Shown here: positions 43,861-55,950 of the stretch, in pieces | How positions within the stretch are numbered: the first letter of the stretch is position 1 | Layout of the letters: each line of letters begins with the position of its first letter | Assembly (NCBI GenBank): GCA_905147135.1 | Contig: LR990041.1 | Coordinates: forward strand, 16,305,907 to 16,369,906 | Reading direction: 5' to 3' | Length of the DNA: 64,000 nucleotides | Source: Blastobasis lacticolella | Lineage: Eukaryota > Arthropoda > Insecta > Lepidoptera > Blastobasidae | Translations under genes and position numbers: made by a program | The notes under the pieces: generated by a model | What the model saw: only the letters and a program-made list of their open reading frames with translations | What the model was told of the DNA's origin: nothing | The model's database searches: none

Positions 43861-46691
43861 AGTAGCCGGCAGCATCCTTTAAAAAAGTTTTTCTTGTCTA
43901 GGGTCAGACGAATACTACATTAACACTGAACACCTCCATGAATTTAGATAAGAATTCATAGTTCGCATATAATCCGGATTCCTACTCAATAGGTTATCAA
44001 CAACGTTCAAATATACAAATTGTTGTTCTAAAAACAATTTTCAGAGTGCACGCTTGACAGTGTAACCTCTGTCTTGCAATCAGTTATCAGGTGAACCCCT
44101 TGACCGTCCGACCTAAACAACTTTAGAATTTCTTATCATTTTAACGATACGAACATAAGCGTATGTTTTTACTCTATTCGTTTGTTGAAAAGTATATACC
44201 CCGTACATACTTATATGCCTGTTCGGGTTGAGAAATTTTTTGAAAAAAATTTATAAAATATTAATACATAATTAGGAGACTCATTGAATTTCGCCCCAAC
44301 GAACTCACAGTCCAAAATTAGGTACATATTTTATAACCTAAATGCGTTGAAACGGATGTCCAGTCTATGAATTCCTCGTTTCAGTTGCCAACGGTGAAGA
44401 GTTAACATAGTTGTGGAAACATCGTAAACATTTTACTGCCGGCCGTCTAGCCTAGTGTAATAGCTCTGAGTTGATCGTAAATACACGATTTGAAAATTTC
44501 CGCCGTTATTATTTCGACAATGAAGCTTAACCCATTCATTGACGTCAACTTAAGGTTTGAGTTTTTTGAAACGTTTTCCTTATGCCGTCAACGCCAGGTT
44601 GAAGATGGTGTTCTAATTTGTGCTTAGTTGTAATCGAACGAGATTTAAATAATATACTGGATCATATCGTTTTCTATTAGTATGTATAAGTAGTCTCTTT
44701 TTTATGTTATTGGACCACTTCCGTATTTGTCGCTTTCTATACCGTTCTGGATTCGACCCCTTTTTTATTAGGCCAGTTCTAAATAGGAACATTTCTACTT
44801 TTGACAACTTCATTATTTGACTATCTCGGAAGTACGGTGTGCATGTGCATACATACAAACCTATGCGACTGGCTGCAAGAAAACCTTTTGTCGTTTACAT
44901 ACCTTTGCCCTTAGTGGGGCTGGGTGTTACTCTAGGCTGACGGACAGCGCACGTCGGTTGTATGCAATACTAAATGCAAAACAAATGAATACTGCTGCTT
45001 CATTTTTACAACATTTATTTTTGTCGTAAAATAACAATTTTATTAAGCGCCAACCAACTATCGACCGTTAAACAGAAAAACAGTCGTAGAAAAAAATGAT
45101 CCTGTAAAGAATAGTTAGGAAGCCTAAACGGCCTCTAGTAAAGAATAGCATGCAATCTTATTATTACCTCTTAGAGTTTTTATTTCGAATGGGAGATTTC
45201 CCGAGAGCCGATTGAAAAGAAAATAGTTGAAATAATTGTAATAGATGGCGTTAATTAGACACGATTCCCAAAAATAAATCAAAACGAGATCGTTAGATGT
45301 ATCAGATGTAGACATTTTGCGCTTTTTCTCGGAAAAAGTATTAAAACTAGGTATCTTTTCACGAAACACCTTTCCGTGTAAATTCAGATACCAAATCCGA
45401 ATCCAGTCGAAGCGGCGCCATCTAGTGAGGCACGCCGAACTACACTTTTTACTATTTAAAGTAGCCGCCCCTCATTGCCCCCACCAAAAAGAGCCCAAAA
45501 CAGAAAACATACCAATGCTGCAGCGCTTACCAATTTTTTTCAATAATTATCCTAAGATATCTGTAAGTACAACATACCTTCATAGGCATAAATTCATATA
45601 AGTACATACATTACAACAAACAGTCTAATTTACTGGCCTAGCGCAAGCCGGCCTTAATTTCTCACGTGCGAAAAGCTGGCCTCACAATAGCCCCTATAAC
45701 TCATTAAAAATGCTTTCGAGGAGAAACTGGGCGAGGCGGCGCTTATATTTACTAGCCGCATTAATATTGTGCCGACCACTAAGTATTACATAAAGCTAAT
45801 TAAAAAATAAAGTAAGACTGAGGTTAGGACATTTCTATAAACCACTCAAGCGAGGAGCTAGCTTTCAGGGCGCGATAGGCATGCCCACAAGCCTAACAAT
45901 AGCCACAACACGTCCATATGTTTAAGTTTATAATAAAAACACCCGGTCGTTATATATTATATGCAAGTCCAGTATCATTAGTAATAAAGTAAAAATAATT
46001 CATAAAATAATCTTTTAAACGATCGCGCTTATTATCAGACATTTTCAAGTATGTTCCGGGTTTCCTACCGCGTACCTCGTCCTGTGACCATGATGCATGT
46101 AACTGCGTCGAAATATCGGGCTACACGTCAAAATACGAAACATACCTTAGAAATGTGTAATTCACAAAATTCTGCTAATTTGTTAATCTGCGCGAGGTGT
46201 CAATATAATTAGTAGTTCATTAGAAACGGTTACTGCAACTACATCTAAAATAATAGGTTTAGAGATAAATATGAAGATATAGTATTTTATATCTTTTTGT
46301 GTCTATCTAGATTAATAACTCCTTTCCACATAATTTTGATGCTGTACCAACTTTAATGGTAAAAGGTACAAAAAACGTAAAAAATAAGTAGTTGAAACTC
46401 CTAACAAAATAAAGCTTCAATTTAGGGCCTTTAATTATAGACCGGTACCGCTAGGTTTCAATAACTGTGAAGTTTTTTTTTCGTATGTTGTTTGTGTCGT
46501 ATTACACAAGAGGCCAAACCTTTGAGAACCAAAGTTTTTGTAGGTTTAGCCGTCAAAATAATTTAGCCGCACTGGCCTATTATGGGTCAACTTAACCAAA
46601 GTAGAGAACAGCAGCTTGTTTAGTATTAACAATGTCGCGGTTTCAGTTTTATTTTATAATGAAAATTTCTTTTTTCAAAAAATTAATACCG
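43861..46691. other. No recognised feature
   Basis: Long AT-rich stretch. Frames of 70-94 codons (44613-45601) on both strands have no domain. No repeat family recognised. Confidence 0.4.
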
Positions 46692-46918
46692 GAGATTGGA
46701 GTTATTTTGATTTGTGGGGAGACGTTGATCACTTACTTTTCTCTGTTAGGTTCTAAGGGCAAGATTGCTGATTTTCGGTATATCTAGTTATCAGTGTTGT
46801 CACATATATGACCTGTTTTGTTAGATGAGAAAAGATAATGATGATGATGATAATGAAGTAACGATAGAGAAAAGTAAGTGATCAATGTCTCCCCGCAAAT
46901 CTAAGTAACCCCATTCTC
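46692..46918. mobile_element. Foldback MITE with about 55 bp inverted arms
   Basis: The left arm 46692-46748 and right arm 46860-46918 are reverse complements. In the best 52 columns I count 6 mismatches, including an exact shared run ttgatcacttacttttctct. The 110 bp interior has no coding. No clear target-site duplication was found, so the superfamily cannot be set. No second copy exists in the window. Confidence 0.8.
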
Positions 46919-49900
46919 ACTATTCTACATCATAAATCTCATAGGCGATTAAAATTTGCTTTCCATGTGATATCTAATCTTTATCACGTTGTTTGTATTA
47001 AAAGATGATTTACGTAGGTTATTATTAGGAAATTCATTCGGTTTCGGTCTCTTTGTCCAGCAGTAAGGCGGTACTATAATGAGTTTCATATTTCTCGCAG
47101 AGTTTTGTACGTTAATGAAGAAAAATAAAGTAGAAAAGATACTTTATTTAATTACGTGTAACGGCTCGGAATACTTGCTTGTTTTACGGGGTTCGTTATT
47201 TTTAATTAGTGAAACACAAGTCATCTACCTATAGTTAGAACATATACTTTTCTATCTTTTTATGCCTTTTCTACATTATTCGATTTAGATGCATTCTCCC
47301 TTTCCCATACATTTCCTACTTCATATTCTACTTATTTTTAATGTTCTACTGGTGGTAATTAGCCTACAATGACACGCTCTTTCATTCTCGGAATTATTTT
47401 TATACTCGGAATTACTTGGCCATCCATAACACTAGGACGAGGGACTAGGTGCTGTGCAGTTATGCATGCATTCCTTGCACTAGATTACATAGGCATTGTC
47501 ACATCTTTGAATCAGCAAAGAGTCGATCTGTGATTTGTGCGGTTCACTTTTATAGGCGGTGAGGTGTTCGATTCTCTTTCGGAAGAAGGTGTAGGTGTAG
47601 TGTTCGGAAAACTTCTCCTCCCTCACTATTTTGCTGGCCATAGCCCCCGTGCCCGCGACCGAACTCCTCGCTCATTTATTTATTTAGATATTGATTCTTT
47701 TGTACAACATTACATAACATCTGGCCCACGTGGCCGTTGAGGTCCGCACCAATCACAATTTGTTCGGAGTATAGTATACATTGCAGGTATTCTCGAAGCT
47801 ATTTTAGAAGGCAGTATTTTCGATGTCCGCGTAGCCGGACTGATATGCATTTGTTATCCACTCTATCTGCGCCTAAATATTTCACTCGGTTTACCTCTAA
47901 GATGCCATTCCGAACCACACCACACTACAACAGTGACTCCATTCCTCCCTTCTGCCGATCCGGTGTGCACAAGCTTGAACCCCTGACAATCTCCCGGGAC
48001 TGGGAGCCCTTGGAACCTTATTGGAAGACCTTGGAGGAATGCCACCTGACGCAGCGCCTGCTAAGTAGCTCCCGAGACCAGTAAATCAGGGACCCAACGA
48101 TTGAGGTGGCAAAGCGTAGGATGCTGGTGTGCACTATCGTCTTTAGCCCTGCCCTCGCGTGACAGGGTTCCTAAAAACAAATTAATGCAATCTCTTATAC
48201 CTACTTTCAGATTTCTCTTCACTGGCCCAGAACTCACCCCAGTTCGAAAAGATAACTATATTTTTTTTAAATCAAAGAATACATTGTATTGCATATTTTT
48301 ATAATGTGTCTCCCAGTTGTTACGACCACAGATCACAGTTAAACGCGAAGTGCCGGTAATCGCGTCAGAGAGCGCTATAAACAACAATATCGTTTAGCTA
48401 GTGGTGTCCACGAACGAGACCAAAACTATAAATAATTCTTTATATCGCACTAAAATACTTTTACAAGTTTAAAATGACAATTATTTCTTTTTTAACCTTA
48501 GCAATGATTTATCAGTAAAGTCTCCAATTTCAGTATGAGAGTGCGAATTCATCCTGGTGTCGTAGTTTTTAGGATACGTAAATGTTTAGGATGTCAAAAG
48601 ACGCGTATCGATGAGCACAACAAGATGGTGAAATTTTTTTTATGTATTTTAAAAACGATAAGAAGGGTCGTATTTTTTTCAAATATGCCGTATATTTCCG
48701 TTAATCTTCTTTCATCCTAACCTACTCTTCTGCTGCTCTACTTAACCGAACCACCCAATATCCCTCTTTCTATATATGTGTGTACTACGTCATCTTTCAT
48801 GCCACACCTTTCACAGAACACTGTATTTTTCACTCTATCAATCAATGTACTCTACATACTCTTTGGATGGATGAATAGATTAAGCCCGGCTTACACCTAA
48901 TTCTTAAACTCGTCTAAGGTTTTTTATGAATTTTTTGTTTAAGTATCAGCTAAATGCGTTTAACAATTTGGTACAAGACGCCCGAAGTCGCTCATAGAAT
49001 AAACGTCATCGTTGTATTTTGGAACTCAGAGATCGATAGATTTTTGCTTATTATTAAAAAACTATCGCCTAAATAAAAAATATATTCAGCGATGCTCTTA
49101 GTTTAGTTACAGATATACATACTTACTTGCGGGCAGCATCGATATTTAATGATATGACATCTAATTTTGATACCTGATATACCTACTTTTAATTCGTCTA
49201 TTTGATTTGGTTAAATTTATTAAATCGGTGATACATTATGGTTTAGAATTAGATGGTGGTTCATAGCGGAAGTCGAAGTTAGTTGATCGGTGCACTGTAA
49301 GTTAATTATGTCGCGAAAAATTTCATGGGTAAGTTCCGCTTTTCCAACGGTATGAAATTTAAAAGTTGGAAAAAACAAATAACTTGCGTCCGTTACATAA
49401 AAACCTTACGTCCAAAAGTTTACTTTTACCATGGACGCCGAAAATCACTATACAATGCTACATACACTAGTAGGCGAAATGAAAATATTCCAAATTTATT
49501 ATTGTCATTAACACAGTAATATGTTATACTTATCACAAAAAATATATATTGACCGAAATCAGAGACCCTACGCACACCACTAGCAACGTTAGGCGGCTTG
49601 AGTGCGTAAATTCTCATTTGAGCGCCGCGAGCGCGCCTCGGCGCAGTATTTCATAATTCACCCATTGAAGTGTAAAATATTTTCAAAGCCGGAATTACCC
49701 TGCTTTGGTGCGAAGCTGATTTACAACACGGAAATGGCCGAGAGGGTGCTATTTATATCAACTTTCGATAAGAAACCGTTTTATTGAAAGTTGAAACATC
49801 ATCGATCATCACCAATAGTGAAATGTGCAATGCTGGACTTCCCACCAACATCGATTACCCATCGACTATTTTCTAGCCTAAGAAACGTAAAGCTGAATAT

Positions 49901-49929
49901 CATAGAAAAACTATTGTTAGAATTATAGT
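46919..49929. other. No recognised gene
   Basis: The segment 47737-48084 (+) is a 115-codon frame in GC-richer DNA without recognisable similarity. A short catcatcgatcatcacc tract at 49799-49816 may be an RTE tail remnant. Everything else is AT-rich and unassigned. Confidence 0.4.
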
Positions 49930-50112
49930 TACACTGAGTGGTGCAGTTAGTTAACATTTTGGTATGCCACGCAGAGGTACCGGGTTCGATTCCCGGAGAA
50001 GAAATTTAAATAATGAATTTTTATTTCTGTTACGGGACTGGATATTATAATTAGTTTATCAGTTATCTAGCACTCATAACACAAGCTTTGCTTACTGTGG
50101 AGCTAGTTGACG
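49930..50112 (+). mobile_element. SINE-D copy 4, tail replaced by another element
   Basis: Head with degraded A box (gtggtgcagttag) and intact B box region ggttcgattcccgg (about 49982-49995), body tttctgttacgggactgg and acacaagctttgcttact. The sequence leaves SINE-D at gctagttgacgct and continues as an (AAATC)n run belonging to the next element. Confidence 0.8.
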
Positions 50113-50270
50113 CTCAAATCAAATCAAATCAAATCACGTTTATTCAGTTTAGGCTTTTACAAACACTTATGAATGTCGGAATCTTAAATATTTTACATAA
50201 TTAAAAATAAAATGCTCCGGCGCCGCGGCACTACCACCACAGGCCAAAAAAAAAACTTCGCGACGCTAGC
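50113..50270 (-). mobile_element. LINE 3' end (family H) with (GATTT)n tail
   Basis: On the minus strand: gtttgtaaaagcctaaactg, then AATAAACGTGATTTGATTTG with repeated GATTT. AATAAA followed by a GATTT microsatellite is a LINE 3' end. It abuts the truncated SINE-D copy at its tail. A second such end lies at 60.0 kb. Confidence 0.65.
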
Positions 50271-51059
50271 GCCGCTGATTGTCTAACTGTGACTGTGACT
50301 GTCAATGAATGATGCCGCTTGCTTACAAATAGGTTAGGCACATATTTTGCGTGTGCCTAGTAAGAAACCGCACAAAACGCTATGATCACAAACATTTAAG
50401 TGTAGCGTATAGCGTATTAGTTTTATAAACAAATAATGACATACCCTTCGGTAAGTGCATACCTCATTACGATTCATGCAACAATGCAAAATTTTTGAAC
50501 ACCAAACATTGCAGTGCAGTAGTGCGCTATGTGAATTGTCCAAACATATTTATTATTTATTCTAAACCCCATTACAAGCTGACTCATAGTGAGAGACTTC
50601 TTTCCTCTATAGTGAGAGGGATCTTAGAGGTGATAATTTACCAGTCCAATTTAATATAGCCTCTTGCTCTTGGTCTTCTCTTATAGTCTCCATCTGTAAA
50701 TACGTGTCCAGAATCCGGTACAGCTGAGCGGAACAAGCGGGAAGTAATTTTGGAATTTGGCTGACAAATTCAATTTGTCACGCCGCCTCTTTTGCCGAGT
50801 GTTTCATGTATTTTTATGCAATGACAGTTCGTCGGAAGATTGCGCTGCTGCTGGTGTGAAATTTTTTACCAACGTGTATGGGAAGCTTTTGCAAAGGCGT
50901 AAAACTTTCTAAAAAATGTGAAGAAACATGTGTACATATCTGTACGCACATATCTGGGTGCGACTTTATAACAAAATGGTTAATCTGTCAATTATACCTA
51001 CGCTTTTTCGTCATTGACATCAACCCATACCTCCCCACCTCTGGACTTGATCGTTGTCT
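50271..51059. other. No recognised feature
   Basis: No supported gene or repeat. Frames of 69-72 codons are not convincing. Confidence 0.4.
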
Positions 51060-51310
51060 ACATTTGCGTAGGGTTTGCCATAATCTTCACGCTTAGCAGT
51101 TGAATTTTGTAGCGCAATTATAACAAACTTACAAGAATACGCTGCTGCTCATTTTCTGGATTTCGGAGGTACTAGCTGGTTTGCCTCTATACCAGGTTTG
51201 CAAGTCGCCTTCTACGACACACGGGCAGACTGTCCATCTGTTGGAAAGTAGCCACCGCTGGCAACCTCAGGGGAGCGGAGACGGTGCCTTTAAGCTACAG
51301 TCGCTTGCAG
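51060..51310 (-). repeat. Family C, longest copy
   Basis: On the plus strand: ttgccataatcttcacgctt, gctgctgctcattttctgga, agctggtttgcctctatacc, acgggcagactgtccatctg, ctcaggggagcggagacgg. Segments of this order recur at 6.0 kb (same strand) and in parts at 4.8, 7.4, 22.3, 36.1 and 57.8 kb. The class is unknown; no coding frame was recognised. Confidence 0.65.
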
Positions 51311-51984
51311 AGTAAAACCATAATTAAATGTATGCTTTGGAGGTCCGTTAATTCCGCAACTGACTACACTTGTAGACTTGTCTTTCGAAGAACCGCAACC
51401 AATTTATAGTACAGAGTAAAGATGTCGGTAGGGAGATCATCCCGCATCTTGCAAGTGCGCAGCAAACTGACATTAGTTGAATTGTTTATATTAGTTGATT
51501 GACGGCATACGGCCTAACAAACTCGTACCAAATGACGTATGAATACGTATCAACGAACACTGACTCCAGACTGTTAAGGGCTGTACAGGCTTGAATTCCA
51601 TTCAATGCTGTTCTAATTTTAATAGTAAATCCTAAGCATAGCAGTCTGGCTCTTCAGTCCAAGCGCTTCGCATCAAATGGGGCCCAATCGATCGCCCTCA
51701 TAGAAATGCAATGAAATTCATGGCCATCTAACGCCTCGGAGCGGCGAGTGGCTAGCCGTTTGCGACTCGTTCCCACTTCGCCTCGTAAACTAGATTAGCT
51801 ACTATAACATTTTTGTAGGTACCTTTTTCGTAAAACATGTGATACTTACTAACGTTGGCTGCGACTTCGTCCACGTTAAAATTGGGGTAGTTTTTTCGTA
51901 GGTTAGGCCTTTCCTAGGTTAGCATCGATCGTCTAGCCAATTTATATCTAAATCTGTTCAGCGGTGGCGTGAAAATCTGCACAG

Positions 51985-52243
51985 GCACCTGTGATCACTT
52001 TCCATCAGGTGGCCCGCTTCCTCGTTTACCTCCGTTTACAATAGAAACGGAGTTTTTCTTGTATTCGATGACGTAGATAATCTACGTCACCCTCACAATC
52101 TACTATGATACTGGATCGTTCAAGATTGTTATGTTACAGGTTTCTTTAGAGGTGGGCAACGCATTGAGAGCGCCCCTGGTGTTGCTATAGCCGACATTGA
52201 TGACTTTCCATCAGGTGGTCCGCTTGCCTGTATGTCTGTATTA
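51985..52243 (+). repeat. Two family B tails, 115 bp apart
   Basis: At 51985-52033: ctgtgatcactttccatcag then gtggcccgcttcctcgttt. At 52149-52243: ggtgggcaacgcattgagag, cccctggtgttgctatagcc, ccatcaggtggtccgcttg. The second is fuller. Confidence 0.7.
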
Positions 52244-54651
52244 AAAATAATACCTATGCAGAAACCAGTCACAACAATCTTTAACAACTTCCATGCCATC
52301 AATCTATATAAATTGAGGCAGTATCAAAGAAAGTCGCGACCACCAAATGAGCTTGGCGTAGGCCCAAAAATCCGGGCCGCCCAAACACTAATGCCACTGA
52401 ACACTAAATATTACCTAACTAGCTTTATCCTGCCCCGCGGCAATGCATGCTATTTTCTTAGTACACAAAAGGTTGAGTTTGTGAATTATTTTGCGAATTA
52501 AGTGAATGTGCTTGAGCAAGGATACTTGAGTTACAACGTTACGAAAAAATATTGTACCTATCCAAACTGGACATCTGTAGTACTACTAGAAATATTGCTA
52601 TATAATCGATACATTTCTAACAGAACAAAGAATTTATAATTATAAATAACGTGGCTGTAAATATTTTAACCGACTTAAAAAGAGGAGTACGTGAAAGGTG
52701 CTTTTGGTTCGTAAAACTCACAGCATAATCGCTTTTTCCTACAACCGTGAATAAAGGTGCTTCAAATCATAAGTATGTTGTATATTATTTTATACCGGAG
52801 CAATTTTCGTTGTCTCGTACCTATAACAAAAGGTGTTAAGGGCACGAGACATAAAAAACAACCTCACTGTGCTCAATACTAGACTACTTCGTCACTTCAT
52901 GATTAAAACTGAGCACTTACACAAAATACAATTTTACTTACTCGTTACTTTTTTTGCGTATGTTCCTCGGTATATTCGGCAAATATTGACCAACTTTGAA
53001 ATTTCTTTTTTGGTTGATAGGGTTCTTCCGGGACAGTATCATATACACAAGGGCATAGCATAATCTAATGATAAAATCTCACGGAAATAGTGGGCAACCT
53101 TAAAAAATTATTGGCACGTGTTTGATTTTGGGAGTATCGTGCCGGGTGCATGGGGTGTCGTGCTGAAAAAATATTTTTGGGGGCGGACTCCTAACATCCG
53201 TAGTTACAGATCAAGCCAGTAGCCGCCTAATCCAAAAACATTTTAAAAACAAAGCATTTTAAATTTATATAGGAATGACAAACACAGTTCTTCACCGAAC
53301 CAGCGACGTTAGTAGAGACCTGGCGAGCCACTTAGGCTCATTCACAAGCGGACTGGTGAACGATTTTGATCGGTCGCCAAGAGTCACCTGAAAGGTCTGT
53401 AATTCACGTCTTCTTGGCACCAACTAGACTCCGTGCCACCTAAAGGGAATCATTTCTTTTTTGTAAGCAGGTATTTTGTTGTGATCCATAAATTAAAAAT
53501 GTTGTAGGTACATTTTAATTTTATGTGCGGCATGTCAGCTTACTTATGATATTAGATAAACTTGCACTGATATTGTATTTTATGTCATTGCCTATTTTAG
53601 ATTCTTACCAATACCTTGACGTTATGTTTTCAAAAGTATTAGGACACACTGTTCCTGTGTCACGACGATGATGTCGCCGCAAGTAGGTGTATTTGTCCGC
53701 GAAATCGACGATGCACCCTGTGCTTTGACAGTCCTTTTACGGAACCAGTGCCACGAACGAGTTGAAAGTGCATTCATGGTTCGACGGTGAAAGCTGGTTC
53801 TTCACAACATAGTTTTTAACTCCTGACTTACTACACCACATCGTGCGCTGTCGCGGTGTAGTGCAGTCGGGATATGTAGACCGGTGTCATCGGGATTGCG
53901 GTACGAGTATCTACGCAGTTGGATGTTAAGATGTCTCAGCAATGCCGCACTGGTTCGAGGAAATGCGGCATTTACTTGTCTTCCTCTGGACCTTGACGAA
54001 ACCAGCTTCATGGTTCATGGATCTATAGATCTTCCATCATTTGTAGACCATATAGGTGTATACTCCCTTAGCATTTTTCATTATTAAAACAAAAACCACA
54101 ACTAACAAACTCTGTAACGTAAAAATACGCCAAGATAGCAACAAACCGAAACTGCTCCGACATTAATTACGCTTATTTTCCTTGGGGCTCCCAAGAAAAA
54201 GGGGTAATATTTCCCCAACAAATTTATACTCATTACCCATTACTATCACGCGGAGGTATCTCGCGAACTTTAATTAAATATAGTCGTTAAAAATATTTAT
54301 AACGGCCGACGGCGGCGTTTGCATTTTTATGGGATTTTAAAGGATGCCCGCGACCGCCTCCTGAATGCGAATCGCCGCAGTAATTATGCTATTTAGAATA
54401 AGACGTGCCTTTTTGCAGATTGCACCTAGTACCTATGGAGATCGCGGGCTTTTGTGTTTTAGACATAGACATAGACGTATTTTTATTTGGTCCAATTACA
54501 CATTCAAAACCTTAAAACTAACAATAAGTACATATCAAGAAAGCAGGGCGATGCGTCCTCGGACCAAATTGGACCAGCCCCAGCTTAATGCTATGAATGG
54601 CAGCAGCCAAACACAGCGCTGGTTTTAAAAGTATTATGTCTGTTTGTAAAG
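52244..54651. other. No recognised gene
   Basis: The segment 53640-54040 is less AT-rich and has overlapping frames of 67-69 codons on both strands, without recognised similarity. The segment 54461-54640 may be a LINE 3' end (repeated agacat units), but this is weak. Confidence 0.35.
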
Positions 54652-54800
54652 CTAGACACATTCAAGGCTAGAGTGAATAGGTTGTTCCTAGACAGGCATG
54701 CTCCGTCATCGGCCGCATTGTCACTTACCACCAAGTGAGATGGCGGTCAAATGCCTGGCTAGTCTATTTATAAAAAATATAAATATATAAAGAGTGACAA
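54652..54800 (+). pseudogene. LINE C-terminal end plus UTR (family of the 41.9 kb LINE)
   Basis: The frame 54658-54738 encodes TFKARVNRLFLDRHAPSSAA followed by LSLTTK and a stop, nearly the same as the end of the 41.9 kb LINE (AFKSTVNRLFLDRHAPSLAA, then SSLTTR). The UTR gatggcggtcaaatgcctgg is also shared. It ends in an A/T-rich tail. Confidence 0.85.
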
Positions 54801-55295
54801 ATGAAACTCATGAGAAAAATGCTATTCACAGACGGGCTTCAGAATAGCCGAGAAGTCTTTGGCTATGAGGCAAAATGTTTATTGCACACTCGTCGACCTG
54901 GGAGAGACCTATAATGTAGTTATGAGGTATGAATTTATTGTGGTCAGCTTTACCGTACGGGTTAACCAAGTGAGCGAGCAGCTCGAGCGCTGTCCAGTAA
55001 TTCAGTGCTTGTGTTAGTATTAGCAAGGGCAACACTGGATAGTTTACCATCGGGATAAATTATATAACAACAATAAAAACTTCATCGAGTTCTTTCAAAG
55101 AGTCTTAAACATCCATTCTATCAAACTAACCCTTTGGATTGCTCAACCTGTGAATTATAATTTTCTTTTTAATCTTCCGTTTATTATAAACAACATTCAA
55201 GCTTCTTTCAACCCTTTCGCGTAAGAAAAAATATTTCTTAAAAAAGACAAGCGATAATACTCAATGTGGCAAAACCGAACATACAATGGAAACTA
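54801..55295. other. No recognised feature
   Basis: AT-rich. A 74-codon minus-strand frame (54826-55050) has no domain. Confidence 0.4.
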
Positions 55296-55508
55296 TCTAT
55301 ATAAATACATAATATAAAACATGGTCGCTTTCCGCCGTCTGTTTTAATGTATCAAATACGCTTGACGCGATGATTTTCATGATAGATAGTGTGATTCAAG
55401 AGGAAGGTTAGAAAAAATAGCAAAAGCAAGAAAAATGGGTAGTTAGGGGTAAAGTAGATGTAGGGTAGGTGTAGGTATGGGACGCCCGCCACGCAAACCG
55501 TCCTCTAG
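55296..55508 (+). mobile_element. Helitron-like element E copy 4, complete
   Basis: Host A at 55295, then TCTATATAAATACATAAT. The body has cgctttccgccgtctgtttt and gattcaagaggaaggtta, a short GGTAG array (about 55436-55478) and gggacgcccgccacgc. It ends gtcctctag at 55508 before host T. The A|TC...CTAG|T ends are exact for a Helitron. At 213 bp it is non-autonomous. Confidence 0.8.
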
Positions 55509-55741
55509 TATAAATATAAACAACAAAAGAAAAGATATAACTGACGCCTCGTCACGTCATTAGTATTACCGTTGCGGCGTTGAACTGTTTAGTTTCTGCT
55601 ATTGAAACACACATTACATTCCAAATTATACCTCAACCCTTGACTGTCGCAACCATCGAGTGGTAAATCTTGTGGTTTGACATATCATTCTCAACTCATA
55701 CAATTAGTCGCCTTCCTCTACCTAGCTAATTCAGTAAACCA
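55509..55741. other. Unassigned, possible intron side of next candidate
   Basis: No repeat recognised between the Helitron-like copy and the splice-donor-like site at 55747. Confidence 0.3.
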
Positions 55742-55950
55742 ACTTACCGAGAGTCACACGACTCTTTCCCAAGCCCCATAATGAGCGGACGGTAACAAAG
55801 AGCCCGTCCGTATTCCGCTGCGGTCATTACACGACCGCGACAAGCGCCGCGACGCGATAAATGGTCGCGCTGCACCGCGCCGCGCTCGCTGCCAATGTGG
55901 CCGAATAGAGGAGTGCCGGCACTGCGAGACCGATAACTATTGCTGTGCAT
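55742..55950 (-). promoter_or_regulatory. CpG-rich island with candidate first exon
   Basis: CpG-dense from 55790 to 55935. On the minus strand the segment runs to gactctcg|gtaagttgg at 55748|55747, a strong splice-donor match. An ATG in this strand (near 55828) opens a frame MTAAEYGRALCYRPLIMGLG that stays open up to the donor, and the longer frame from 55950 is also open (68 codons). It may be a coding or non-coding first exon. No acceptor exon was found in the window. GC-rich composition alone could keep the frame open. Confidence 0.35.

Noticed and set aside
47737..48084. 115-codon open frame as a gene
   Set aside because: No recognised similarity, overlapping frames on the other strand, and no start or splice context.
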